A stretch of 64,000 bases of DNA, taken from positions 1,178,001 through 1,242,000 of the forward strand of contig CBDDKB010000002.1 in assembly GCA_965229935.1 (NCBI GenBank), written 5' to 3'. This document shows positions 1 to 8,996 of this stretch, piece by piece. How positions within the stretch are numbered: the stretch's first letter is position 1; every line of letters begins with the position of its first letter. The position numbers and the translations under genes were made by a program. Below the pieces are notes generated by a model. The model made no database searches and was not told where the DNA came from. It saw nothing but the letters and a program-made list of their open reading frames with translations. The stretch comes from SPJN01 sp965229935. GTDB lineage: Bacteria > Pseudomonadota > Alphaproteobacteria > SPJN01.

Positions 1-634
1 GAATATTTTTGTCGCGACCAAGGCCAAGCGGGTTATTGCCGCCACGGAAATTATCTGACGCGTTACCGATCCCTTGATCAGTGCCGCCGGGACCACCCCC
101 GGCCATGGTGGATCTGCTGCTGCCAAATGCGCCACGAACCTTGCGATATGCAGCACGGTTGCCGCTGGAATGTGCCCCAAGCAGAATTTGCCGCTTGCGC
201 GCCCCACGCACATAACGCAGGCCATTGGCGGCCTTAACACCGGCCTTTTCATCAGCACGAATAGCTGCGGCTGCAACCAATGCAGTCCGGTCTGGGTCCT
301 GTGTTGCTGCAGCAATGGCAATAGCAGGGATCTTTTCGGCCCCATTACGCCGCATCAAGTCAGTCAAATGGGATTCGGCATCGGAATCATCATCTGTCAG
401 CATAATCTGATGGATGGCGCGTGCCGCGTCAGCATCAAGACTGACAGGGCCGCTTCCGGGAACAGAGACGATCATCTCACCATTTTGTTTGGTCAACACA
501 TCGCCCGGTGCCGCAATGGCATTGCCAGTAAGCCCTGCAAACAGCACAAACAGAGCGATCACATGCGCGATCACCCAATGCCCTGCCCGACTTTTCAATG
601 TGTTTAAAATGCTATGATTCAATCCAATCTCCAT
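1..634 (-). CDS. Secreted protein of unknown function, 3' end cut by the window edge
   Basis: This minus-strand frame opens at an ATG at 634 and stays open for 211 codons to the left edge, so the C-terminus is missing. The first ~42 residues look like a signal peptide: a short polar start, the hydrophobic stretch VIAHVIALFVLFAGL, then an A-I-A-A cleavage-like site. The middle is alanine-rich and probably helical. From about residue 170 it turns glycine/asparagine-rich (MAGGGPGGTDQGIG, FRGGNNPLG), as in flexible exported proteins. I do not recognise a family. A stop codon lies a short way upstream in the same frame, and no other ATG fits. The plus-strand frames over the same bases are low-complexity and look like shadows. 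Export is inferred from the N-terminus alone. Confidence 0.6.
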   Translation of the reverse strand, partial: MEIGLNHSILNTLKSRAGHWVIAHVIALFVLFAGLTGNAIAAPGDVLTKQNGEMIVSVPGSGPVSLDADAARAIHQIMLTDDDSDAESHLTDLMRRNGAEKIPAIAIAAATQDPDRTALVAAAAIRADEKAGVKAANGLRYVRGARKRQILLGAHSSGNRAAYRKVRGAFGSSRSTMAGGGPGGTDQGIGNASDNFRGGNNPLGLGRDKNI

Positions 635-745
635 CCGTACGCATAGTCCTACATGCGAACACTGCTAAATTAGGAATGGATTGTGGCGCAATAGGGGCAT
701 CAACTGGTTCAAATGATGCAGATCGGCAACATTAACCAGTTTCCT

Positions 746-2563
746 TTACCCGCGGCGCAGGTCACCGATCAAAAACCGGCCCGGATGAACCGCGGCAAGC
801 TGGTCCCGGGCCAAAGACGGCACCTCACCACAGATCATTGCAGCAAGATTGTCAGCCAATAAAGGCGCCGTCATGAAACCGCGTGACCCAAGGGCTCCCA
901 ACACATAAAGACCAGGCCAATAGGCCCCGACTTTGTCTGCTATGGCAGTTGGCCCATGCTTGATCGGGGCAAATTCCGTGCGCCACTGACTAAAATCAGG
1001 AACAGGCCCCATCAGCGGCATGCGGTCAGGTAAAGCGGCGCGCGTCCCAGTCCAATCTGAAACAGCGTCTGGAGACCTGAGGCCAAAGCTGCTTAGCAAG
1101 GCATCGCGATCAGCCCCATTCGGCACTTGAACGTCTGGGTCACGGAAACTGGCACCAATGATCAGCCGGTCAAGGCCGACAGGAATCAAATAATGATCAG
1201 CCTTTCGTGGCCCGTCAAAACCATGCGCTGGAAGCTGAACATCTGCAATTTGGCCGGCAATCAGTTTAATCGGAAAATCTGTATCAGGCAGCAAGGCTGG
1301 CAGTCCTGCCCCGGCACAAATGATAACGGCGTGATCCTCTGTTGGGATAGCAGGGTCATTCACACCAAACCGCACATCAATCCCATCCGCCAAATGATGT
1401 AGCGCTGCTGAACCATCAACCCATCCTGTCTGGCTGATAAACAATCCTTCTTTTGTCAGCCTATAGCCGTCTGAACTTTCACTAACTTTCTTAAATTGCC
1501 GCCACTCATCATCAGATTGCGCCACCAATTCAGCTCCGCCACCATGCCACACTGGCGCGCCAAGCTGAGCCCAAAATCGACACGCATAACGAAATGCCTG
1601 TTCCATAAGGCTGGGCCCGCCGCCGGGGCCATGATCCAACCAAGGAGTGATTAAGGCCGCAGGAATTGCAGAAACGGTGCCGTCCCAATTATCGTTCCGA
1701 TCAACAACGGTCAGGTCAATATCAGGACGCCTCCGCACTATCATTCTGGCGGTAAGCAGCCCGGCCAAGCCCGCCCCCACAATCGTCACTTTCGTTGGCA
1801 CAGCCGGGGCATTGTTACGACCAGCCCAAGACAGCCGATGGGGCGCATGCCTGGCGTGGTCCCGGTTAAAGACAGCCACGCTCATATGACGTTTGCGTCC
1901 AAAACCTTTTTGACGCTCAACCTCAAAGCCCACATGTTGCAAACCACGCCGAACATCGCCGACCGCGGTAAAGGTTGAAAGACGCGCTTTATCTTTCGAC
2001 AGGCGCGCTATTTCGCGAAATAACCTATCTGACCAAAGGTCGGGATTGGATGCCGGGGCAAAGCCGTCAAGAAACCAGCAATCAACCATGCACCCCGGCC
2101 CCAAACTTGCCAGCATGTCAGCACCATCGCCTATCAACAGTGTTAGACGCACTTGCCCGCCTTCAAATGACAGGTCATGTCGGCCAGCAACTTCTGGAAA
2201 GGTAGAGCGCAATTGCTGGGCCAATTCATTCAGTTCCGGGAACTGGTTATGCGCGCGCGCAAGTTCGTCAGCACCTAATGGGTGCATTTCAACGCTGATA
2301 AAGTGAAACTTGCCGGGCTGTCCTGCCTGACGCCACGCCTGCCATAGCGCCAAAAAGTTCAACCCGGTGCCGAACCCGGTTTCGCCAACCACGAGTGGCC
2401 CCTGACCGTTCGTGCGCCACAACTGATCTATGCGGCAACCTTCAAGAAACACATAGCGGCTTTCCTGTAACCCAGTGGTGCCATAATAAACATCATCATA
2501 GACCCTAGATCGCGGCTGGCCCGCATCAGTCCAGTCTATAGCCGGTGAAGAATCCTGCGTCAC
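746..2563 (-). CDS. mnmC: Bifunctional tRNA 5-methylaminomethyl-2-thiouridine biosynthesis protein MnmC
   Basis: MnmC carries out the last two steps of mnm5(s2)U formation at the wobble base of tRNAs: the C-terminal FAD domain removes the carboxymethyl group and the N-terminal domain methylates the amine using SAM. Both domains are present in 605 aa, near the usual 620-670. The N-terminal methyltransferase shows VGETGFGTGLNFLALW (residues ~59-74) and WFLDGFAPASNPDLW. The FAD domain starts near residue 260 with VTIVGAGLAGLLTARM, a GxGxxG dinucleotide fold. The start is GTG; the nearby ATG is out of frame. It is a single gene, with its 5' end facing the AT-rich intergenic region. It acts in the cytoplasm on tRNA. 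Confidence 0.95.
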   Translation of the reverse strand: MTQDSSPAIDWTDAGQPRSRVYDDVYYGTTGLQESRYVFLEGCRIDQLWRTNGQGPLVVGETGFGTGLNFLALWQAWRQAGQPGKFHFISVEMHPLGADELARAHNQFPELNELAQQLRSTFPEVAGRHDLSFEGGQVRLTLLIGDGADMLASLGPGCMVDCWFLDGFAPASNPDLWSDRLFREIARLSKDKARLSTFTAVGDVRRGLQHVGFEVERQKGFGRKRHMSVAVFNRDHARHAPHRLSWAGRNNAPAVPTKVTIVGAGLAGLLTARMIVRRRPDIDLTVVDRNDNWDGTVSAIPAALITPWLDHGPGGGPSLMEQAFRYACRFWAQLGAPVWHGGGAELVAQSDDEWRQFKKVSESSDGYRLTKEGLFISQTGWVDGSAALHHLADGIDVRFGVNDPAIPTEDHAVIICAGAGLPALLPDTDFPIKLIAGQIADVQLPAHGFDGPRKADHYLIPVGLDRLIIGASFRDPDVQVPNGADRDALLSSFGLRSPDAVSDWTGTRAALPDRMPLMGPVPDFSQWRTEFAPIKHGPTAIADKVGAYWPGLYVLGALGSRGFMTAPLLADNLAAMICGEVPSLARDQLAAVHPGRFLIGDLRRG

Positions 2564-3089
2564 AAATCAACATTTCTCTTAAAAAAGGGCACAAGTCCCG
2601 CTTAAGCATCCGCGCAGACATATGCCGCCTGCAAATAATATTCAATCGCCCTGCCCCTGTTCTGTCATTTCATCTTCGCACTTACTCTTTAAGGCGATAG
2701 CGCGTTCGTTGAATTATGACTAACTGAGTCGATTTTGGCGCGCGATTCGTAGAATTTGCACATGAATCGCCACCCGAATTCATAAATTTTCACATAATTC
2801 CAAATTCTTTTTCCGAAAAATTTAATAGCACTAAGGTGTTGCTTTTCCAACACCCGCACAACCTAGGGGCAAATGAAGTAGATATAATTTCTACAAATAT
2901 GACCAAAAATCAAAATTCGACATTTCGCATTCATGCGAATATTCACAAATTATTCCAATTTTTTCAGTACTTTATCTCCATGACTACACCAATTCAACCT
3001 AAAGGTATGCATATCGAAGGTCAGCACTACCTAAAATAGTTACCTTTTCCATCAGCCATACCTTGGTGTTGGATTAATAAAAAAAGTTC
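2564..3089. other. AT-rich non-coding stretch between mnmC and the candidate RNA
   Basis: No convincing gene is present. From about 2700 to 3060 the sequence is much more AT-rich than its surroundings and holds small dyads: GGTGTTG/CAACACC at 2835-2854 around a 6-base loop, and TTCGCAT/ATGCGAA at 2924-2939 around TC. A 67-codon frame at 2836-3039 crosses both dyads and resembles no protein I know. The region should carry the mnmC promoter on the minus strand and possibly the promoter for the RNA that follows on the plus strand; I cannot pick either with confidence. Confidence 0.5.
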
Positions 3090-3262
3090 TAGACAAAAGT
3101 CGCCGACTTCGGCAGTATCAGTTTTACCGAAGCTGTTGCCACTCCATTTGCTTCGGTAGCCCCGGGCCTAGACGGGGTTCCACCGACGATAAAGCGAAAG
3201 CTTTTTGCCGGATTATTAAGGGGAACGGCCGCCAACCCACCGACCAAGCCGTTCCCCTTTTT
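3090..3262 (+). ncRNA. Candidate structured RNA (small RNA or 5' leader) ending in an intrinsic terminator
   Basis: Successive perfect hairpins stand in one orientation: GCCG/CGGC with loop ACTT near 3103-3114; TACCGAAGC (3125-3133) with GCTTCGGTA (3150-3158); CCCCG (3160-3164) with CGGGG (3173-3177); AAAGC-GAAA-GCTTT (3191-3204), a GNRA tetraloop; then a 12-bp terminator hairpin and T-run at 3218-3262. No reading frame explains this. It does not match the tmRNA, SRP RNA or RNase P RNA cores I know. Because the terminator ends 62 bases before the ATG of the next gene, it could be a free-standing small RNA or a riboswitch/attenuator for that gene. The 5' end is uncertain. Confidence 0.5.
3218..3262 (+). 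terminator. Rho-independent terminator of the candidate RNA
   Basis: A 12-bp perfect stem (AAGGGGAACGGC at 3218-3229, GCCGTTCCCCTT at 3248-3259) encloses an 18-base C-rich loop and runs into TTTTTCTTT. The U-rich tract lies on the plus-strand side only, so termination is for rightward transcription. It shows that a plus-strand transcript ends before the racemase-like gene. Confidence 0.85.
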
Positions 3263-3324
3263 CTTTGCCCAAATCAGATTTGGTTTTCAGTAGGCAAGCC
3301 TGTTCTGCTTTGCTAGCAAACAGC

Positions 3325-3987
3325 ATGACTGATCAAAAGACACTGACAATCCTACACACGTCTCAAAGCCATGTTGCGCGGTTCGATGGCCTGCTTGCCC
3401 GGCATAGTGCCCTGCCCCTGCGCGTACAGCATCACGTAAACGAAACATTATTGCCTGACAGCGGCCCCCTGACGGATGAGCTTAAGCGCAAGGCCCTGTC
3501 CAGTTTTATGCAATTGTCTGCCGGTGCAGATATGGTTCTGTGCACATGTTCTACCCTTGGCCCTGTTGCAGACCTGGCAGCGGAAATGGTTGATGGCAGC
3601 GTAAGGCGTATTGATCGGCCCATGGCGCAACTGGCATTGAAGGCAGGTCAAAACATCTTGGTCGTGGCCTGCCTTGCCCCGTCGATTATTCCGACCCAAC
3701 ATTTACTGATGCAGGAAGCTGATCAGGCCCAGCTATTGCCGCTGATTACGCCCCTGATTGTCGAAGGTGCGTGGGATTTGTTTATGTCAGGCGATGAGGC
3801 CTCCTATGCGCAGTCAATCGCGCAGGCGGTAGAAGCATCCATAAAGGCATCAAAGCCGGATGCCGTAATATTGGCGCAAGCGTCCATGGATTGCGCCGAA
3901 CCAATACTAAAAGACTGCGGCGTGCCTCTGTTCAGCACGCCGCGCATTGGTCTTGATGCTGCCCTTAAGGAACTTGAACTGATCTAA
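3325..3987 (+). CDS. Aspartate/glutamate racemase-like protein
   Basis: The 220-aa product looks like a member of the Asp/Glu/hydantoin racemase superfamily, whose two-cysteine fold interconverts amino acid or hydantoin enantiomers, or isomerises maleate. The first catalytic cysteine region reads DMVLCTCSTLGPVAD; the second is probably AQASMDCAEPIL near the C-terminus. The frame opens upstream at 3265, but those bases run on from the terminator T-run, so the ATG at 3325 (MTDQKTLTILHTS) is the better start. A terminator-like hairpin stands 62 bases upstream and may control the gene. It converges with the DUF3604 gene, overlapping it by 4 bases. The substrate cannot be told from sequence. Confidence 0.75.
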   Translation: MTDQKTLTILHTSQSHVARFDGLLARHSALPLRVQHHVNETLLPDSGPLTDELKRKALSSFMQLSAGADMVLCTCSTLGPVADLAAEMVDGSVRRIDRPMAQLALKAGQNILVVACLAPSIIPTQHLLMQEADQAQLLPLITPLIVEGAWDLFMSGDEASYAQSIAQAVEASIKASKPDAVILAQASMDCAEPILKDCGVPLFSTPRIGLDAALKELELI

Positions 3988-6236
3988 TCATAGTTCAAGA
4001 AAATTGGGGATGACCATGCCAGCTCCTCAGCCGGGGCAAGACAATCATCTGACTTGTCATGCGCAAACGGGTCTCCCTTGCAAAGGTTCACTGTGATACA
4101 GCGGCCATTTGCATCGCGCGTGCACCGCTCCAGCCCCGCATTCACCGTTGGGCCTGCCTCTTCGATCACGCGCACATAATATGTTGCGTCACGACCGCCA
4201 CGGGCATAATCCTCGTCAGTAAAGGTGGTTTGGCAACCCGCCACACGCGATTCTTCAAGATTACATTCAAAGACTTTCCACGGGTCATCGATCAGGCCTG
4301 CTACGTCCTCTCCCTGTGTGATTTGAGGACGGATGCGAATGATCTCCAACCGCTCAATCCCCTTGCGATCATCACCGGGGTGAAAGCATTCGTTCTTGCA
4401 AATACGGGCAATTTCATCAGCCCCAAGCTGATCGACTGCATAGTCCGGGCAACCGGGACGCTGTACCTGTGCGCCCAATGCTGTCACCTTGAATGTCGGG
4501 TTACTGCGTTTTTTGACAACGCTACCCATGGGGTGAGAAACGCCCGTATCACTCACCAAATCGAACCACAGCAAAATACGGTCGCCGGATGTGCCATATG
4601 TCTTCCGTGCCTGCATGGCATTCCAGATCGCATCACGATTGCGGCCTTCTGTATGGGCGGCGATCAATCCACCCGTCATAAAGAATGATGCCTGCCGTTC
4701 TGTTTCAGAAAGATCAAAATTGGCAAGATCAGAAGTTGTCGGATCAAACGGTTGCGCAACAGCAAGCGGCTTTTGCGAGCTTACCAATGGGTTGGTAAGA
4801 CCGCCCAGCGACACTGCCTCTGTCATGCCATAACGACCAAATTCCTTATAGCCTGTACCGGCCCGTGCCTGATGGTTATCTGAACTTGCCATGATCCCCC
4901 AGGTGAAACGTTTTGGCTTGCCCGCCTCGTCAAAATTACTGATGGCGAGCGCATATTGCACAGAATTACCGGGGCGGTAGTTAAAGGATGGCAGGCGGCA
5001 ATCTGTGCATTGACCTGAATCCAGCCAATCTCCGGCACGTGCCCCAACCACGGTTTTGAAGCCTGCATTGGCAGCCTCAACATAATATTGCCGAGCGTCC
5101 GCTGCGCGGGAGGCACACTCAGCTTCTTCAATCCCCTCGGCGGCGCACCGCTCTGCGATAATCTCGCCTGCACGCCAGCATGATGGCAAATAGCCCTCTG
5201 ACGGTTCGGGACAAGACGGATTGCCCGCAGCATCAAATTTAACAGCCCGCCAATCGCGATATTCTTCTGAATTGCCGTGACCGGAAAATATCTCGACCAG
5301 CATTTGATAGTCAGGTCTGCTTTGGCCCTTTTTTAATTGCTTGTCCATCGACACACCGGGCGGTGTGTAATAGCCCCATGTTGTACCATGGGGGATCACA
5401 ATCGCCTCGGTCTGCCATTCATCAAGCTTGTTGAACAGGTCTTTTGGTTCAGCGGCCAGCTCAATACAGTTCAGCGGCAATTCCTTGGACGGCACGCCTT
5501 CCGGGCACAGATCCCGATCCGCCAACTCCTTATTGAACAATACGCCACCATAAAAAGGTGCCCGCTCCCCACCTGGCGCCCAAAGCGCCAACAAGACCGC
5601 CTGCCAGGGCGGCAGACCATGCCATCCGCCATGCGAGATTGACCCGGGCGGAGAGTAAGCGCCTATCGGGCGTGCCGGAACAAGATCATCCGCCGTTTGA
5701 CGCAGAATAACATTCTTATGGCCATAGTGATTGTCCGGGTTGGTACCGATTTGCGTCCATTCCCAACCAAGAAATGAAATCATGTCCGGCTTTGCAGGAT
5801 CGCCAGATTGGGCGTTACAGTCGCGGATGACGCGTTTGGTTTCAGTCCATTTGCGTTGGGTTAGTCCCATGCCATGGTCAGTGATTGACCAGAAATCGAG
5901 CGCCGAACAAAAGCGCGCGAAATCACACGCGTCTGACACGGGGTGCGCGCCTTCGCCCTGCACAATGGGCAAACTACCCGCAAACGCATCAACAGAAAAA
6001 GTTGAGTGGACATGCAGGTCGCCAAACAGGATTTGTTTGTCTGCCATGCGGCCACGTTGAACCGCAGCAACCAAAGTCTCAGCATCGCGGACGACATTGA
6101 CCTCAGGCGGGCGGGGCCCTTCAGCGATTTGACCACCATCATGCAGTTCACCAAGCCAGCCCTGATAAATTGCCAATACCCAGACACCAAAGCCAAGCAC
6201 TGCCAAAACGGCAAGACTTACAATCCAACGCATCAT
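3984..6236 (-). CDS. DUF3604 family protein, N-terminally membrane-anchored
   Basis: This 750-aa protein starts with one hydrophobic helix (residues ~3-25), probably an uncleaved anchor or signal that places the rest in the periplasm. From residue 71 it reads FGDLHVHSTFSVDAF, a histidine-rich opening like that of PHP-type metallohydrolases and typical of DUF3604. WSITDHGMGL and later ASSDNHQARAGTGYKEF continue the family pattern. Full length is normal for DUF3604. The biochemical role of the family is not known to me; a metal-dependent hydrolase is the reasonable inference from the His/Asp clusters. Many cysteines sit in the second half, fitting an exported protein. It stands alone, downstream of the fadJ-like terminator. 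Confidence 0.85.
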   Translation of the reverse strand: MMRWIVSLAVLAVLGFGVWVLAIYQGWLGELHDGGQIAEGPRPPEVNVVRDAETLVAAVQRGRMADKQILFGDLHVHSTFSVDAFAGSLPIVQGEGAHPVSDACDFARFCSALDFWSITDHGMGLTQRKWTETKRVIRDCNAQSGDPAKPDMISFLGWEWTQIGTNPDNHYGHKNVILRQTADDLVPARPIGAYSPPGSISHGGWHGLPPWQAVLLALWAPGGERAPFYGGVLFNKELADRDLCPEGVPSKELPLNCIELAAEPKDLFNKLDEWQTEAIVIPHGTTWGYYTPPGVSMDKQLKKGQSRPDYQMLVEIFSGHGNSEEYRDWRAVKFDAAGNPSCPEPSEGYLPSCWRAGEIIAERCAAEGIEEAECASRAADARQYYVEAANAGFKTVVGARAGDWLDSGQCTDCRLPSFNYRPGNSVQYALAISNFDEAGKPKRFTWGIMASSDNHQARAGTGYKEFGRYGMTEAVSLGGLTNPLVSSQKPLAVAQPFDPTTSDLANFDLSETERQASFFMTGGLIAAHTEGRNRDAIWNAMQARKTYGTSGDRILLWFDLVSDTGVSHPMGSVVKKRSNPTFKVTALGAQVQRPGCPDYAVDQLGADEIARICKNECFHPGDDRKGIERLEIIRIRPQITQGEDVAGLIDDPWKVFECNLEESRVAGCQTTFTDEDYARGGRDATYYVRVIEEAGPTVNAGLERCTRDANGRCITVNLCKGDPFAHDKSDDCLAPAEELAWSSPIFLNYD

Positions 6237-6253
6237 GTCCCCTCTCCCTTACT

Positions 6254-6287
6254 AAAAAGGCCCGCCCCCTTTTTAGGGACGGGCCAT
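6254..6287 (-). terminator. Rho-independent terminator of the fadJ-like gene
   Basis: On the minus strand GGCCCGTCCC and GGGGGCGGGCC form a 10-bp stem with one T-G pair around a TAAAAA loop, followed by TTTTTAG. It lies 13 bases past the stop of the fadJ-like gene and before the DUF3604 start at 6236, so the two minus-strand genes are separate transcription units. Confidence 0.85.
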
Positions 6288-6299
6288 TTTATAACAGCC

Positions 6300-8381
6300 T
6301 TAAGCGGCCTTAAAGTCCTTAAAGCCTTGCCCCTTGGCAGCAAGGTCTTTTAGAAGATCAGCCGGTTCCCAAACCGCACCTTCTTCTTTTGCCAGCGTCT
6401 CAAGCTCTGACACGATTTTGTCAACGCCGATCACATCTGCCCAGAAGCAAGGACCGCCCCAATAACGCGGCCAGCCATAGCCATAGACCCAAACCACATC
6501 AACATCTGACGGGCGGATGGCGATACCTTCCTGCAAGATTTTCGCCGCTTCATTGACCATTGGATAAAGCAAACGCTTCAAAATCTCTTCTTCGGTCAAT
6601 GTTACCTGCGGCAGATTTGATTTGGAGGCAAAGTCCTTAATGACCTCGGCTACCTCGTCACTCGGGATCGGCTTACGATTCTCGTCATAGTCATAATAAC
6701 CTTTGCCGGTTTTCTGACCACGGCGATCACGTTCGCAAAGTACATCACGCAAGGTTTCACCGTTTGACTTTTCCTTGTTCCAACCAATATCAAGACCGGC
6801 AAGGTCAGACATTTGGAATGGGCCCATGGGGAAACCAAAATTGGTCAACGCGCCGTCCACATCCTGCGGCAGCGGGCCTTGCATGATCATCTTCTGTGCC
6901 TGTGCCTGACGCTGGAACAGAATACGATTGCCAATAAAGCCGGGGCAAACACCAGAAAGCACTGGTGCCTTGCCGATCTTTTTACCAAGCGCCATTGAGG
7001 TGGCGATCACATCTTTGCCTGTCTTGTCACCGCGCACCACTTCAAGTAGGCGCATGACATTGGCCGGGCTAAAGAAATGAAGGCCGATGACATCTTCAGG
7101 ACGGCTTGTGACAGACGCGATTTCATTCAGATCAAGCGCTGAGGTGTTTGAGGCAAGGATCGCACCGGGCTTCAATGTTTCATCAAGCCGTTTGAAGATG
7201 TCTTTCTTCAAATCCATGCTTTCAAACACAGCTTCGATCACAAGGTCCTTATCGGCAAGGTCACCAAATTCCAACGTACCGGTGATGAGGGCCATACGTT
7301 CCTCAACCTGCGCGTCGGTGATGCGGCCTTTCTTAGCCGTGTTTTCATAATTCTTGCGGATAATACCAAGGCCGCGTTCAAGCGCATCTGCCTTGACCTC
7401 AACCAAGGTGACGGGAATGCCGACATTGGCAAAGTTCATGGCAATGCCGCCGCCCATGGTGCCACCACCGATAATACCGACAGATTTAATGTCACGCATC
7501 GGTGTGTCTTTCGGCACATCAGGAATTTTTTGCGCCTGCCGTTCTGCAAAGAAGAAATAGCGCTGCGCGGCTGACTGAACACCCGTCATCAGCTTGCCGA
7601 ATTCTTCGCGTTCAACCTTGATCCCTTCATCAAAGGGTAGGTTCACAGCAGCCTCGATACATTTGATATTGGCTTCAGGGGCATCAAAGCCACGGAACTT
7701 GCGCGCGTTCTTGGCACGGAAGTCTGAGAACAATGTTGCGTTTTCACGTGCTGATTTCAGCTTTTCGTCATTGTCACGAATACGTGTCAGCGCGCGACCT
7801 TCGGCGACAACTTTTTGAGCAAAGGCAATCGCACCAGCGCGCAGATCATCAACAACCTCTTCAATCAGGCCAGAGGCCAGCGCCTCTTTCGTGCCGATCT
7901 GGGCACCTGATGTCATCATGTGCAATGCCTGTTCTGCACCAACCACACGCGGCAGACGCTGTGTGCCACCTGCGCCGGGCAATAGACCCAGATTAACTTC
8001 CGGCAAGCCAAAACGGGCTGAGGCAATGGCAACACGGAAATGGGCGGTCAGCGCCACCTCCAAACCACCACCAAGGGCGGTACCGTGAATGGCAGCGACA
8101 ACAGGTTTGGTGGAGTTTTCGATGGCTTCTTGTGCATCAAAAAGGCTGGCACCCTTTTGCTCACCACCAAATTCTGAAATATCGGCACCCGCAATAAAGG
8201 TGCGGCCTGCACAAATAATCACAACGGACTTCACCGCATCATCTGCGATAGCGGCCTTCATCCCCTCATAAAGGCCATCACGCACGTGTGAGCTCAACGC
8301 ATTCACGGGCGGGCTATCAATGGTGATGACGCCAACGCCATCTTCTACGGTAAAATCAACAGTCTGTGAAACAGCGGTCAT
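6300..8381 (-). CDS. 3-hydroxyacyl-CoA dehydrogenase / enoyl-CoA hydratase, FadJ/FadB-like
   Basis: A two-domain beta-oxidation enzyme of 693 aa. The N-terminal crotonase part (~1-190) has the oxyanion-hole segments GRTFIAGADISEF and GTALGGGLEVALTAHF, and the LPEVNLGLLPGAGGTQRL block with the catalytic glutamate region. The dehydrogenase part starts near residue 302 with SVGIIGGGTMGGGIAMNF, an NAD-binding GxGxxG, and has GLHFFSPANVMRLLEVV containing the family histidine. It hydrates trans-2-enoyl-CoA and oxidises L-3-hydroxyacyl-CoA in the cytoplasm. No thiolase or acyl-CoA dehydrogenase gene adjoins it, and it has its own terminator, so it is probably monocistronic. FadB and FadJ cannot be separated by sight. 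Confidence 0.93.
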   Translation of the reverse strand: MTAVSQTVDFTVEDGVGVITIDSPPVNALSSHVRDGLYEGMKAAIADDAVKSVVIICAGRTFIAGADISEFGGEQKGASLFDAQEAIENSTKPVVAAIHGTALGGGLEVALTAHFRVAIASARFGLPEVNLGLLPGAGGTQRLPRVVGAEQALHMMTSGAQIGTKEALASGLIEEVVDDLRAGAIAFAQKVVAEGRALTRIRDNDEKLKSARENATLFSDFRAKNARKFRGFDAPEANIKCIEAAVNLPFDEGIKVEREEFGKLMTGVQSAAQRYFFFAERQAQKIPDVPKDTPMRDIKSVGIIGGGTMGGGIAMNFANVGIPVTLVEVKADALERGLGIIRKNYENTAKKGRITDAQVEERMALITGTLEFGDLADKDLVIEAVFESMDLKKDIFKRLDETLKPGAILASNTSALDLNEIASVTSRPEDVIGLHFFSPANVMRLLEVVRGDKTGKDVIATSMALGKKIGKAPVLSGVCPGFIGNRILFQRQAQAQKMIMQGPLPQDVDGALTNFGFPMGPFQMSDLAGLDIGWNKEKSNGETLRDVLCERDRRGQKTGKGYYDYDENRKPIPSDEVAEVIKDFASKSNLPQVTLTEEEILKRLLYPMVNEAAKILQEGIAIRPSDVDVVWVYGYGWPRYWGGPCFWADVIGVDKIVSELETLAKEEGAVWEPADLLKDLAAKGQGFKDFKAA

Positions 8382-8473
8382 AATCTGCCCTCATTTGTAT
8401 CTGTAATTGGGTTTGAACTGAAATTTTGTCGGGCCATAGTAACGGGTTCGACGATGAATAAAAGGCAAGAATT

Positions 8474-8947
8474 TTGACTTTTTCAGCGAAAGATTGGCTT
8501 CGGATTACAACTGCGGGACTATTGGCCCTTTTGTTGTGGCAGGCGATCACCCAACCTTTGCTTTACGTTACGCAACTCTATATTTTCAGCGATGAAATTA
8601 GCTTGATCGGCATTATCAAGGGCTTGTGGCAAGGCGAGGAACGTCCCCTTGCCACCCTGATATTTGGCATCGGCATCGCCGCCCCCTTTGGAAAATGTGT
8701 GATGCTGGCATCCTCCCGCCTGCCTGAGGGCAGAATCGATACCCATATGTTCGGTGTTCTGAATATTTTTTCGAGCCTTGATGCCTTTATCGTCGCCCTG
8801 ACTATTTTCTATGTGAAAATGTCCGGCCTTTCGAGTGCTGAGACACGTGAGGGCGTGTTGTGGCTGATCGCGTTTATCATCCTGTCAAAATTGGCAGAGT
8901 TTGTTTTTGCAGGGCGCTCCCAAAAAGAAGAACGGGACCGCCCCTAA
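8474..8947 (+). CDS. Paraquat-inducible protein A (PqiA)-like membrane protein
   Basis: This 157-aa protein has about four hydrophobic segments (near residues 12-38, 65-85, 95-115 and 130-150). Its pattern is that of single-domain PqiA proteins: a loop with FSDEISLIGIIKGL, then the second helix ending in APFGKCVMLASSRL, then a loop before FSSLDAFIVALTIFYVKMSG. PqiA-type proteins sit in the inner membrane with MCE lipid-transport partners; no pqiB/MCE gene is nearby. The start codon appears to be TTG at 8474 with AAGG 8 bases ahead, because the upstream ATG is in a frame that soon stops. It diverges from the fadJ-like gene. Confidence 0.65.
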   Translation: MTFSAKDWLRITTAGLLALLLWQAITQPLLYVTQLYIFSDEISLIGIIKGLWQGEERPLATLIFGIGIAAPFGKCVMLASSRLPEGRIDTHMFGVLNIFSSLDAFIVALTIFYVKMSGLSSAETREGVLWLIAFIILSKLAEFVFAGRSQKEERDRP

Positions 8948-8996
8948 TTCGGCAGTCCCGCATCCTCTTTCGCCCAAACTGTTTGATCAGGTTAGC

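Noticed and set aside
74..617. Plus-strand open frames opposite the left-edge gene
   Set aside because: They lie on the opposite strand of a frame that is open for 211 codons with a signal peptide; composition is low-complexity and no domain is visible.
2836..3039. 67-codon plus-strand frame in the AT-rich stretch
   Set aside because: It crosses two dyads, has no clear ribosome site and resembles no protein; random frames of this size are expected in such sequence.
2700..3060. Replication origin in the AT-rich stretch
   Set aside because: I found no convincing cluster of DnaA boxes, and the usual origin neighbours (dnaA, hemE, parAB, rpmH) are absent.
3265..3324. Longer start of the racemase-like gene
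   Set aside because: The codons directly follow the terminator T-run, so they would lie next to the RNA end; the next ATG gives a normal family start.
4059..4688. 209-codon plus-strand frame opposite DUF3604
   Set aside because: It is antisense to a clear family member; no ribosome site or motif.
8940..8970. GGGAC/GTCCC hairpin between the PqiA-like and diiron genes
   Set aside because: Short imperfect stem with no T-run on either strand.
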